Origin: Niastella yeongjuensis
GTDB taxonomy: Bacteria; Bacteroidota; Bacteroidia; Chitinophagales; Chitinophagaceae
NCBI RefSeq assembly: GCF_900110245.1
Contig: NZ_FOCZ01000018.1
Coordinates: 62,001-126,000 of the forward strand
Direction: 5' to 3'
DNA length: 64,000 bases
In this document: positions 16,530-24,976 of the stretch, piece by piece
Numbering within the stretch: position 1 is the first letter of the stretch
Layout: each line of letters opens with the position of its first letter
Notes under the pieces: generated by a model
Databases searched by the model: none
What the model was told of the DNA's origin: nothing
Seen by the model: the letters and a program-made list of their open reading frames with translations, nothing else
Translations under genes and position numbers: made by a program

Positions 16530-19481
16530 TTATTTAAGTGTATCGTAACTGCGTTTTTTAAATCCCACTTTTACCGTTTTACGTGCCTCAATACTATACA
16601 CCCCAAAATCTTCCACTACCCGGCCGGTGAGTTTATAAAAACCTCCACTGTGCAATGGATAATTTCGGGCTGCATCGGGAAAGTGAACGGTATCGACCCA
16701 ATCGAGGTCCTTATCAATAAAAGTTCCGAAGAACATGATGTCCTTATTTTTCGTTTGCACATGTTTGCTGGCAATAAAATAAACCAACACCGTAATTACC
16801 TGGTGCAAATGATTGCCTATTTCTCTTGCCGGAATATAGTTATCGGTATCCTCATCTACCATCGAAAACGGATTCGATAAAGTAAAACCCAGGATCTCTT
16901 TCTGGTCATACAGATCGTCAACTGCATTGTCGGTTAATACGGGCAGACTAAATTCCACCGGTTTTTCTACAAACAAAGACTCGCTAACCGGGATATGACT
17001 TTTATTCTTCTTTTGCAGAAAGTTGGCTTCCCATAACAATTGCTTTTTTGTTTTACCGGTAAACCTGAAAGCGCCCACACTCACCAGTATATTGAGTTGT
17101 TCAAGCCCGATCTGGGTACGTTCAATAAAATCCTGCAAATGCAGAAATGCACCGCCCGCTTTTCGTTCCTCCAAAATCTGTTGCATGGAGTTTTCCTGCA
17201 ATGCCCTGATATGAACAAAACCGGTATACACTTCATTGCCACTGATACTGGTGTATTGCTCGCTGTTGTTTATACAGGGCGCATGTATAATACCTCCCGC
17301 CTTCATTAATTCAATAAAATATAACTCGGTAGAATAAAAGCCCCCGAAATTGTTGATCACAGCTACCATAAATTCCCGGGGGAAGAATGTTTTTAAATAC
17401 AGGCTCATATAACTTTCCACTGCAAAACTGGCCGAGTGTGCTTTATTGAAACTGTAACCGGCAAAGCTTTCCATCTGCCGCCATACTTCATGCGCCAGTT
17501 CATCTGTATGCCCCAGCTCCCGGCAATTAGCCAGGTATTTATCTTTTACATGTTTGAATTTATTACCCGACCGGTACTTACCACTCATGGCCCGGCGCAG
17601 GATATCTGCTTCACCCAGGGATAAACCGGCAAAATAATGCGCGATCTTTATCACATCTTCCTGAAAAACCATTACGCCGAATGTCTCGCTTAAATGTGCT
17701 TCAAAAAGAGGGTGCAGGTACACTATCTTATCCCGGTTATGGAACCGGGTTATGTATTCCCGCATCATACCCGATTGCGCCACACCGGGCCTGATAATGG
17801 AACTAGCTGCCACCAGCGTGATGTAATCATCGCACCGCAGCTTTTTCAGCAGTTGCCGCATCGCTGGCGATTCTATATAAAAACAGCCAATGGTTTCAGC
17901 CTTCCGGATCTGATCTTTAATAGCAGTATTATGTCTGAAATTGTGAAAGTCATGAATATTGACATCGATGCTCCTGTTGGCTTTTATCAGGCGAAGGCTT
18001 TCCTTTATATGCCCCAGCCCCCGCTGGCTCAGCACATCAAACTTGTTGATGCCTATATTCTCTGCAACGAACATATCCATTTGCGTGGTGGCAAATCCTT
18101 TAGGCGGCATAAACAAAGCGGCATACTCATAAATAGGTTTTTCGGTAACCAGCATGCCGCAGGGGTGAATGGAAATATTGTTGGGAAAATTCTTCATCAG
18201 CCTGCCATATTGCAGAATAAGCCGTTGTATTTTGTCGGTAGGCTGTACCGTGCGCTGCAGTCCCTTTATTTCCTCAACCGGCAATCCGAATACCTTTCCC
18301 AGTTCCATAATGGTCGCATCGTGTTGAAACGTAGTGTAAGAACCCAACAGGGCCACGTGCTTACGACCATACCGTTTAAAAATATAATCCATGATGTCGT
18401 CGCGGTCTGTCCAGCTGAAATCAATATCAAAGTCGGGCGGGGAAGTGCGCTCGGGATTCAAAAAGCGTTCAAAATAAAGATTCAGTTCAATAGGATCTAC
18501 ATCGGTAATACGCAGACAATATGCCACAATTGAATTGGCGCCACTCCCCCGCCCTACGTAATAAAATCCACGCGACTGGGCATATCTGATCATATCCCAG
18601 TTGATCAGGAAATAAGAATTAAAACCCAGGTCGTTTATGATCTTTAATTCCTTTTGCATCCGATCCTGCGCTGCCTTATTCTTTTTTCCGTAACGGGCCA
18701 TCAGTCCTTCCGTGGCCAGCTTTTCCAGCAATACCCGGTCATCTTCGGCAGTAGCGCTGAAGCATTTTTTGTTTTTATCAACCTTAAAGTCCATTTCAAT
18801 CCGGCAGGCGTCCAATAGCTTGTAGGTATTGGTAACAATAGCAGGAAACTGCCTGAACTGCTCCAGCAGGGTGGCCGGTGATACAAATGTTTCATCAGGT
18901 GCTGCCTGGGTTTCAACAGGCAATTTCGACAACAGGGTATTCTTGTGAATGGCGCGCAACAGGCGGTGCAAATTGAAGTACTGTTTGTTTTGAAATGTTA
19001 CCGGTTGCCGTACTACCAGTTTGTGTTCATATTTCTTCCAATCGGTGCCAAACAGCTTATTTAATTCCGATGCCAGTATGCCTGTATATTCATCGGGCAA
19101 CAGATCACCGGCAGCCTTTCTATCAAAGGGATAAATGATATACACATCGCCGCTGTTTTGAAACCAGGTTGATGCCTGCTCAGGAAAGTTTTTCTTATGC
19201 TGCAGGTAAAAAGACAAAAATTCATTGATACTGGCAAAACCCTTGTTGTTTTTCGCCAGTAAAATATAAAGCAGGGTGTCTTCATTCCTGATCTCAACGC
19301 CAACAACCGGCCTGATGTCTTTTTGCTGGCAGCTGTTTACGAAATCCCAGCTATCGCAGGTACAATTGATGTTTGTTAATGCCAGTACATGAATACCGTG
19401 GTCCGCAGCAGTAGTAACCAGTTCTTCTGTAGAATAAGTGCCGTATCGTAAGCTGAAATATGTTCTGCAATTTAAATACAT
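16530..19481 (-). CDS. Error-prone DNA polymerase III alpha subunit (DnaE2-like)
   Basis: 983 residues, shorter than replicative DnaE (about 1160). The N-terminal PHP region (residues 1-200) has lost its metal-binding motifs: the usual HxH is LNCRTYFS and the usual TDH is TNI, so PHP activity is probably absent. The polymerase core is intact, with PDFDIDFSW giving catalytic D350, D352 and D354, and GRGSGANSIVAYCL upstream. A helix-hairpin-helix and OB-fold region follows (VITVLVYFIASKHVQTKN). It is predicted to be a damage-tolerance polymerase working with the following dinB. The housekeeping dnaE must be elsewhere. Transcription starts from a well-formed promoter overlapped by inverted TTAGT repeats. 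Confidence 0.9.
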   Translation of the reverse strand: MYLNCRTYFSLRYGTYSTEELVTTAADHGIHVLALTNINCTCDSWDFVNSCQQKDIRPVVGVEIRNEDTLLYILLAKNNKGFASINEFLSFYLQHKKNFPEQASTWFQNSGDVYIIYPFDRKAAGDLLPDEYTGILASELNKLFGTDWKKYEHKLVVRQPVTFQNKQYFNLHRLLRAIHKNTLLSKLPVETQAAPDETFVSPATLLEQFRQFPAIVTNTYKLLDACRIEMDFKVDKNKKCFSATAEDDRVLLEKLATEGLMARYGKKNKAAQDRMQKELKIINDLGFNSYFLINWDMIRYAQSRGFYYVGRGSGANSIVAYCLRITDVDPIELNLYFERFLNPERTSPPDFDIDFSWTDRDDIMDYIFKRYGRKHVALLGSYTTFQHDATIMELGKVFGLPVEEIKGLQRTVQPTDKIQRLILQYGRLMKNFPNNISIHPCGMLVTEKPIYEYAALFMPPKGFATTQMDMFVAENIGINKFDVLSQRGLGHIKESLRLIKANRSIDVNIHDFHNFRHNTAIKDQIRKAETIGCFYIESPAMRQLLKKLRCDDYITLVAASSIIRPGVAQSGMMREYITRFHNRDKIVYLHPLFEAHLSETFGVMVFQEDVIKIAHYFAGLSLGEADILRRAMSGKYRSGNKFKHVKDKYLANCRELGHTDELAHEVWRQMESFAGYSFNKAHSASFAVESYMSLYLKTFFPREFMVAVINNFGGFYSTELYFIELMKAGGIIHAPCINNSEQYTSISGNEVYTGFVHIRALQENSMQQILEERKAGGAFLHLQDFIERTQIGLEQLNILVSVGAFRFTGKTKKQLLWEANFLQKKNKSHIPVSESLFVEKPVEFSLPVLTDNAVDDLYDQKEILGFTLSNPFSMVDEDTDNYIPAREIGNHLHQVITVLVYFIASKHVQTKNKDIMFFGTFIDKDLDWVDTVHFPDAARNYPLHSGGFYKLTGRVVEDFGVYSIEARKTVKVGFKKRSYDTLK

Positions 19482-19514
19482 AGTAGTCCTTGCTCCACTT
19501 CAAAACTACTACGA

Positions 19515-19570
19515 TTACTAATTAATTTAGCTTTACTAAACTAACATACTTAGTATTCAAAACTAAATTT
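19515..19570 (-). promoter_or_regulatory. Candidate repressor operator upstream of dnaE-dinB
   Basis: On the minus strand TTAGT occurs four times and its complement ACTAA once, giving inverted repeats such as TTAGTTTTGAATACTAA and TTTAG-N5-CTAAA. They overlap the -7 element and the likely start of transcription, the usual position for a repressor site. An SOS-type repressor is a reasonable guess for these genes, but the motif is not one I can assign. Confidence 0.5.
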
Positions 19571-19590
19571 GTATTATATAAAACAACAAA
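19558..19590 (-). promoter_or_regulatory. Promoter of the dnaE-dinB operon
   Basis: On the minus strand, TTTG (19587-19590), a 21-base spacer and TAGTTTTG (19558-19565) match the Bacteroidota consensus TTTG-N19-21-TAnnTTTG. The likely start site is near 19552, leaving a leader of about 70 bases. Confidence 0.75.
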
Positions 19591-19737
19591 CCGGAAACAA
19601 TAAATCCTTTATAAATGAGGAATGTACCTGATGAAAACAGGTATAAATTGTACTTTGTCACACAGGCTTTGTAATTAATAATGTTACAAGTCATACTAAG
19701 AAAGGATACTTTGTACTTTCTGATAAAGGCAACAAAA

Positions 19738-19761
19738 AAGCCCCACCGAAAAGTGAGGCTT
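19738..19761 (-). terminator. Rho-independent terminator of the SRPBCC gene
   Basis: On the minus strand AAGCCTCAC/GTGGGGCTT (one mismatch) is followed by a run of six T. It ends the gene at 19782. Confidence 0.8.
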
Positions 19762-19781
19762 CAATAAAAACATATTTGCGC

Positions 19782-20207
19782 TTAATTGGTCTCCGTATAG
19801 TTCTTGAAATTATTCAAAATAGCCTGCCAGCCGCCCTGTTGCATTTCAACAGAGTGCGTGCTTTCCGCATCAAATGTTTCAACCACTTTGGTTTCATTCC
19901 CATTTGCAGTGAAATGAATTTCCACTTTACGGCCATCCCCCATGGTATATTCAATCAACTCATTTGTTTTTACATCATCATACACGCCACCGAAATCAAA
20001 ACCAAAACTGCCGTCTTTGGCTTCCATTCTGGTAGAAAACTTTCCGCCAACCGTTAAATCATTTTCAGCTTTGGGCGCATGCCAGTCGTCTGAAGCAGCA
20101 CACCATTTTTTTATGTGTTCGGGCAATGACCAGTATTTCCAAACTTTTTCAACAGGAGCATGTACAATTGTTTCAACCGTAATTTTTGTTGCGCCGGTAG
20201 TTTCCAT
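19782..20207 (-). CDS. SRPBCC / AHSA1-like domain protein
   Basis: 141 residues forming one START-like SRPBCC fold: ITVETIVHAPVEKVWKYWS at the N-terminus, the conserved tryptophan turn IKKWCAASDDWH, central strands GGKFSTRMEAKDGSFGFDFGG, and the C-terminal helix GGWQAILNNFKNY. Members of this group bind small hydrophobic ligands or, as AHSA1 relatives, have unknown roles; toxin-response and polyketide annotations are not supported here. It is monocistronic with its own terminator. Confidence 0.88.
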   Translation of the reverse strand: METTGATKITVETIVHAPVEKVWKYWSLPEHIKKWCAASDDWHAPKAENDLTVGGKFSTRMEAKDGSFGFDFGGVYDDVKTNELIEYTMGDGRKVEIHFTANGNETKVVETFDAESTHSVEMQQGGWQAILNNFKNYTETN

Positions 20208-20419
20208 TTTTTTAGTTTTTATTAGTTAATGAAGTCTTTCGTATTGACAAGGCAAACTTACCCCAAGTTAGCAAAATCCAGGCTGTGTAAATGGGACAAA
20301 TGAGGGGGTATTTTGTGACTTATTGTGTTACCCCTACGCGCATCATAATTTTTTATCAGGAAACCCAGTAATTTAGCCTGTTTCTGTAAATAAATAACCT
20401 TTACTTAACAACGATTGTT

Positions 20420-22234
20420 ATGCTTGAGAATCACTCACCCCTATGCAGCTGCGCTGATTGCCACACTGATCCGATAAACCAGGCAGAAAAAGAACTGCAC
20501 CTTGAACTGTCAGAAAACAGCCGCCGGAATTTCATCAAAAAAGCAGGCCGCCTGGGACTAAGCCTGGGCATTGGTGGCGGACTGGTTTCTACGCCATTGG
20601 CGGCGGCGGCATTGAACAATGAAGATGCTGCCTATAAGTTTAACAGCATGCAGCAAAACAAAGCCGTGCGTGATGGCAAAGCTTCCCTGATCACCTTTCT
20701 GCATACAGCCGATATTCATTCACAACTTTATCAACACGATGAATTTTTCATAGAAAATGATAAACCCGTTTATAAAAAACGGGGCGGACTGGCCAGTCTT
20801 AAAACAATGATCAACACCCTGCGTAATCAAAATGCAGCGAATACCCTGGTGATCGATGGGGGTGATTGCTTTCAGGGCAGTGGCATTGCGGCACTAAGTG
20901 AGGGCAAGGCCATTATACCATTAATGAACAATATTGGCTATGATATTATGCTACCCGGTAACTGGGAAGTTGTATATGGCAAAGAAATGATGATGCAGGA
21001 CATGTTTGGCTATGATGCATTAAAGGTGTGCGCCAATATGTATCACGATACACAGGACGACCAAAAAGGCGACCTGATCTTCCCACCTTATTTCGTAAAA
21101 CATATTGCCGGCATCAAAATAGGATTTATCGGGTATAATGATCCACTGACACCCAAACGGCAATCACCAGCTTATTGCGATGGCATGAAGTTCACGCCGC
21201 CTGAAGCCAATGTGGCCAAGTATATTAAAATTTTAAGGGAGTATGAAAAATGCCAGTTGGTTTTCCTGGTAACCCATATGGGGCTTGCACAACAGTTTGG
21301 TCTGTCAAATAAAGAGCAGGTAAAGGGAGTTGATTATATTCTGGGGGCCGATACCCATGAGCGGTTACGAAAACCCATACAGGGCACTTATGCAAAAGTA
21401 ACAGAACCCGGAGCTTTTGGGTCGTTTATAGCCAGGCTGGATATTGTTATGGAGGATGGCAATATAAAGGACCAGACCTATCAGCTATTGGATGTTGACC
21501 CAGAAAAATACAAGGAAGATGAAGAGATGAAACAGCTGATCAGCAAAGCCAATGAGCCTTATAAAAAAGAATTGAGCCGGGTGATCGGAAAAACCAAAAA
21601 ACCGTTGATCAGGTATTACGTAATTGAAACGCCGATGGACAATTTTATCACCGACGCCATAATGTGGAAATTCAAACCAGACATTGCCCTGAGTAATGGG
21701 TTCCGCTTTTGCCCGCCCCTGGTGCCCGACCCGGCTACAGGTACTGCAGACATTACGATTGATTACTTATGGAGCATGTTGCCGGTTGACAGCGAAGCCA
21801 AAAAAGGGTCTGTAACCGGCAAACAGTTATGGTACTGGTTAGAGACTGAACTCGAAAATACTTTTGCTAAAGATCCCGCCAAACGATTGGGCGGTTGGGT
21901 GATCCGGTTCAAAGGCATGGAGGTAAATTTTACACTGGGAAACGAGGCAGGCAAACGGGTCAATTACATAAAGGTGGGCGGTAAACCGGTTGATCTGAAC
22001 CGGGAATACAGTTTTGTTGCCTGTGAACGCGAAGGCGATCCCGATACCACCCTTTGCCGCATGCAGGGCGTTCAGCAACCGCATTTGTTAGGCTATACCA
22101 TGCATAAGGTCATTGAAGAATACCTGGCCGTACATTCACCCATTGCGCCTGTAGTGGAAGGACGATGTACCGCCACAGATGCGCCGCCCACACTATTAAC
22201 CCAGGTAATGGGTTTGGGCTATGAGTTCAGTTAA
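20420..22234 (+). CDS. Tat-exported metallophosphoesterase / 5'-nucleotidase family, SoxB-like
   Basis: 604 residues. A twin-arginine signal (SRRNFIKKAG, then a hydrophobic run) starts near residue 34, preceded by an unusual cysteine-rich tail (CSCADCH). The catalytic metallophosphoesterase domain shows HTADIHSQ, DGGDCFQGSG, GNWEV, VTHMG and GADTHE. The GNWE motif replaces the GNHE of ordinary nucleotidases and is typical of SoxB, the dimanganese thiosulfohydrolase. A 5'-nucleotidase C-terminal domain follows (residues about 395-560). No other sox gene is nearby, so a role in sulfur oxidation is unproven; a nucleotide or thiosulfate ester substrate is equally possible. Export to the periplasm is likely. 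Confidence 0.87.
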   Translation: MLENHSPLCSCADCHTDPINQAEKELHLELSENSRRNFIKKAGRLGLSLGIGGGLVSTPLAAAALNNEDAAYKFNSMQQNKAVRDGKASLITFLHTADIHSQLYQHDEFFIENDKPVYKKRGGLASLKTMINTLRNQNAANTLVIDGGDCFQGSGIAALSEGKAIIPLMNNIGYDIMLPGNWEVVYGKEMMMQDMFGYDALKVCANMYHDTQDDQKGDLIFPPYFVKHIAGIKIGFIGYNDPLTPKRQSPAYCDGMKFTPPEANVAKYIKILREYEKCQLVFLVTHMGLAQQFGLSNKEQVKGVDYILGADTHERLRKPIQGTYAKVTEPGAFGSFIARLDIVMEDGNIKDQTYQLLDVDPEKYKEDEEMKQLISKANEPYKKELSRVIGKTKKPLIRYYVIETPMDNFITDAIMWKFKPDIALSNGFRFCPPLVPDPATGTADITIDYLWSMLPVDSEAKKGSVTGKQLWYWLETELENTFAKDPAKRLGGWVIRFKGMEVNFTLGNEAGKRVNYIKVGGKPVDLNREYSFVACEREGDPDTTLCRMQGVQQPHLLGYTMHKVIEEYLAVHSPIAPVVEGRCTATDAPPTLLTQVMGLGYEFS

Positions 22235-22270
22235 AAAGGAAGTAAAAAGTAGAAGTAAATTAAAAAACAA

Positions 22271-22294
22271 AGAGGCTGTCAAATGACAGCCTCT
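22271..22294 (-). terminator. Rho-independent terminator
   Basis: Perfect 10-bp stem AGAGGCTGTC/GACAGCCTCT with a 4-base loop. The T-rich tail is on the minus strand, so it mainly ends the gene at 22319. It also lies beyond the converging gene at 20420. Confidence 0.9.
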
Positions 22295-22318
22295 CGCTTA
22301 AAAAGTTAGTACTACCTC

Positions 22319-23104
22319 TTATTTTTGAGAAAGTTGTTGTTGCTTTTTCAGGAATTGCGCCAGGGCCTTGATACTGTCAGAGTCGATATAATCAACACCC
22401 ATTTCGATTACCACTTTCCAGGCATCATCAAAATCAGGTACATTCCACAAACGAACTTCTTTACCCAGGGCATGTGCTTTGTTGATGTTATTTCTCAAAC
22501 GCTCTGCATCTTTAGCAGGGATTGGACCAGTACCATTCCATTTTGAGTAATTGATGAAATTGTCACTCAGCATAGCGATACGGCTGAGTGCATCTTTTGA
22601 ATACTTAGAGCTTAACAAACCATCGAATACCAGGAATGAAGGAAAAGAAATATAATTATTCGGCTCAGGTTTGTTACCACTGATCATCACTTTGAAGGAA
22701 GGGGTCTTAATAAGCTCAGGGTATTTTTGTAAAACATCGATCAATTTATTTATAGCAGGAACGGCGTCACTCTTGATATCCAACATCAGGATCAGCTTAC
22801 GCGATTCATCAGCGTACACATGCCCTTTATTAGCTTGAATAAAACCCTGGATAGGTTTCAGGTACAGGTCTTCCAGGGTACGGTGTTGATCAAAATCATG
22901 CTCAGTGTGAGCTACCAGCAATTCGTCGCCAGCCAGCATTACATCAGCTTCAACACTACCAAACTGCAGTGTGTAAGCCGAAAGCAACGGCGATCCTTGT
23001 TGATAGTCATTGTGCGAGTGCGCATTGGCTGTTGAATACGTTTTAGGTTGTGCAAAGACTGTTGTGCAGGATAAAACAGTAATAAATAAAAATAACTTAC
23101 GCAT
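22319..23104 (-). CDS. Secreted PLC-like phosphodiesterase (AIM6/GDPD-like)
   Basis: 261 residues with a signal peptide ending TTVFAQ. The mature protein starts with NAHSHNDYQQGSPLLSA, the conserved HxHNDY motif of the AIM6-like branch of the PLC-like (TIM-barrel) phosphodiesterases. VEADVMLAGDELLVAHTEHD supplies the usual metal-binding acidic residues and second histidine. The C-terminal VRLWNVPDFDDAWKVVIEMG and VDYIDSDSI resemble glycerophosphodiester phosphodiesterases. The substrate is unknown; hydrolysis of a phosphodiester in the periplasm is a family-based inference. It is a single gene with a terminator. Confidence 0.87.
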   Translation of the reverse strand: MRKLFLFITVLSCTTVFAQPKTYSTANAHSHNDYQQGSPLLSAYTLQFGSVEADVMLAGDELLVAHTEHDFDQHRTLEDLYLKPIQGFIQANKGHVYADESRKLILMLDIKSDAVPAINKLIDVLQKYPELIKTPSFKVMISGNKPEPNNYISFPSFLVFDGLLSSKYSKDALSRIAMLSDNFINYSKWNGTGPIPAKDAERLRNNINKAHALGKEVRLWNVPDFDDAWKVVIEMGVDYIDSDSIKALAQFLKKQQQLSQK

Positions 23105-23553
23105 AAAAAAATAAGATTGGATTTTTTTTGCAGGTTAAAAGTTAATGATCCATCTGGCAATTCGGAAACATCCTGCAATCGGAGTAATAAATTGATTAGA
23201 GTGCGCAAATTACAAATTAAATGTCATTCTCACACCTATTAACTAAAACATTACGGCTGCAAAAGAATTACTTTTTGTAGTGAAGCAATTTTTCTGCAGG
23301 TAAACCTTTCCGGCTAAGTCCGGCAAAGACTTCCATTAAACGAAAACAGGTAAAATATATTGCAGATATAAGGCATACCCGTTGTTAACTTAACTTGTAA
23401 ATGTTTGATATACAATATAAAATATTTACATCAATTTATAAAAGCCATTCCCTATAAACCAGGCGCCACCATGTTGTAACAACTTCTTAACAGTCTGCCA
23501 TTCTTTTTATCCTCATATGCAACCACCCGCATGCAATTTGCGACCCTTATATT
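23105..23553. other. Gene-free stretch, about 450 bases
   Basis: Lies upstream of the phosphodiesterase gene and downstream of the HxlR gene, both on the minus strand. It is AT-rich and has no coding frame I can support. No exact TAnnTTTG element is seen upstream of 23104; a TAATTTG near 23210 (minus) is an imperfect candidate. Confidence 0.5.
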
Positions 23554-23949
23554 TTATAACGGAAAATCCTTCATTTGTTTTGAAAATGTCTTCGACAATT
23601 TACCACTGTTACCAACGGCCCATTCAGCCATAGCGTATAAAACAGGGTGTAATGCCTTACCCGATTTCGATAATTCATACGTAACATAAGGCGGCACTAC
23701 CGGCTTTGATTTTCTTATCAGCAAACCATCCCCTTCCAGTTGTTTTAATTGTTGTATCAATACCTTTTCAGTAATGGCGGGAATTGATTTTTTTAATTCA
23801 CTGTATCGCTTTGATCCTGATAACAAATTGAATAAAATGATCGGCTTCCAATAACCGCCTATCTTTTCCATAACAAAAGTTACCGGACAGGCTACAAATG
23901 CCTGGCTTTTATTTTCCTGAATGGTGGATGATTCTTTGATCAAAGTCAT
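23554..23949 (-). CDS. HxlR family transcriptional regulator
   Basis: About 131 residues from ATG 23949 (a GTG three codons upstream is possible). It is a winged helix-turn-helix of HxlR type: the conserved cysteine-proline ACPVTFVMEKIGGYWKPII, the recognition segment KRYSELKKSIPAITEKVLIQQLKQLEGDG, the wing PPYVTYELSKSGKAL, and a dimerisation helix. HxlR proteins often respond to reactive electrophiles or oxidants through that cysteine. It is transcribed away from an NmrA-type oxidoreductase gene 82 bases off, the usual layout for a regulator and its target. Confidence 0.93.
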   Translation of the reverse strand: MTLIKESSTIQENKSQAFVACPVTFVMEKIGGYWKPIILFNLLSGSKRYSELKKSIPAITEKVLIQQLKQLEGDGLLIRKSKPVVPPYVTYELSKSGKALHPVLYAMAEWAVGNSGKLSKTFSKQMKDFPL

Positions 23950-23971
23950 AGTATACACACTTTAGGGTAAG

Positions 23972-23987
23972 TACTTGTATAAAAGTA
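23972..23987. promoter_or_regulatory. Candidate HxlR operator
   Basis: Inverted repeat TACTTGTATAAAAGTA with 5-bp arms (TACTT/AAGTA), within a longer segment that repeats GTAAGTA. It overlaps the -33 region of the plus-strand oxidoreductase promoter and lies 23 bases from the regulator start. Confidence 0.55.
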
Positions 23988-24005
23988 AGTATCCTTTTAG
24001 TTTTG
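23974..24005 (+). promoter_or_regulatory. Promoter of the NmrA-like oxidoreductase gene
   Basis: CTTG (23974-23977), a 20-base spacer and TAGTTTTG (23998-24005) match the Bacteroidota promoter form. The predicted leader is about 20 bases. Confidence 0.65.
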
Positions 24006-24031
24006 TGCAACAATTTTAAACGAGCACAACA

Positions 24032-24925
24032 ATGAAAATTACCATTACAGGTTCGCTGGGGAACATCAGTGCTTCCCTTACAAAAAAACTGGTAGCAGCA
24101 GGGCACCAGGTTAATGTCATTAGTTCCAATGCCAACAAAGCTGAAGACATCAGAAAACTGCAAGCCATCCCATTGATTGGGTCAATTGAAGATTATGATT
24201 TTGTAAAACAGTCGTTTCAGGGCAGCGACGCAGTTTACCTGATGATACCGCCCAATTTTAGTGCACCCGATTACAAAGGCTTTACCATTACAGTGGGCAA
24301 AAATTATGCACGTGCTATTCAGGAGTCAGGCATTTCATATGTAGTTAACTTAAGCAGTTCCGGTTCCCCCCTGGCAGGTCAGCCGCCGCTTGTTAATTAT
24401 CAAAACCTGGAAACCTTTTTGGATGAGTTGCCAACATTAAATGTACTTCATTTGCGCCCTGGTGGCTTCTATTCCAATTTCTATGGCAGCATCGGCCTGA
24501 TCAGGCACCAGGGCATTATCGGAAACAATTTTGGCGATAATGTAGAAATGGTATTATCGCACCCGGAAGATATAGCAGATGCAGCGGCTGAAGCGTTTTC
24601 CACCCTTTCATTTAGCGGTAAAAACGTTAAGTATATAATTAGTGATACAAAAAATGGCCGGCAAATAGCACATGTACTGGGTGCAGCTATTGGGAAACCC
24701 GATCTTACGTGGGTGCAGTTCACCGATGAACAGTTATTACAGGGATTGCTACAAAATGGTTTTTCAAAAGAGGCAGCCCAGCATTATATTGTAGATATGG
24801 GCATTGCCATTAGGGAGGGATTGCTGGCAACCCATTACGCGCAACACGCAAAGGAAGTATCTGGTAGCCGCAGTTTTACAGCATTTGCTGAAGACTTTGT
24901 CCGGGTGTATCAACAGCAGGGATAG
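24032..24925 (+). CDS. NmrA-like NAD(P)-binding oxidoreductase
   Basis: 297 residues. The N-terminal Rossmann motif is ITGSLGNISASLTKKL, a variant of GxxGxxG in which the middle glycine is kept and the last is serine. Later features are IGSIEDYDFVKQSFQGSDAVYLMIPP and VNLSSSGSPL. This places it with atypical short-chain reductases of the NmrA/quinone-reductase-2 (QorB) kind, which use NADPH or sense the NADP ratio. Control by the divergent HxlR gene suggests a role in handling quinones or other electrophiles, as known for HxlR-linked reductases; that is inference. Confidence 0.87.
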   Translation: MKITITGSLGNISASLTKKLVAAGHQVNVISSNANKAEDIRKLQAIPLIGSIEDYDFVKQSFQGSDAVYLMIPPNFSAPDYKGFTITVGKNYARAIQESGISYVVNLSSSGSPLAGQPPLVNYQNLETFLDELPTLNVLHLRPGGFYSNFYGSIGLIRHQGIIGNNFGDNVEMVLSHPEDIADAAAEAFSTLSFSGKNVKYIISDTKNGRQIAHVLGAAIGKPDLTWVQFTDEQLLQGLLQNGFSKEAAQHYIVDMGIAIREGLLATHYAQHAKEVSGSRSFTAFAEDFVRVYQQQG

Positions 24926-24976
24926 AAAGATTGTTACGCAGTACACCATGGAGTACTGCGCAACATCCTGAATAAT

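Noticed and set aside
17694-18533. 279-codon plus-strand frame opposite the dnaE-like gene
   Set aside because: Antisense to the conserved polymerase core; its translation shows no coding features and the minus-strand gene is certain.
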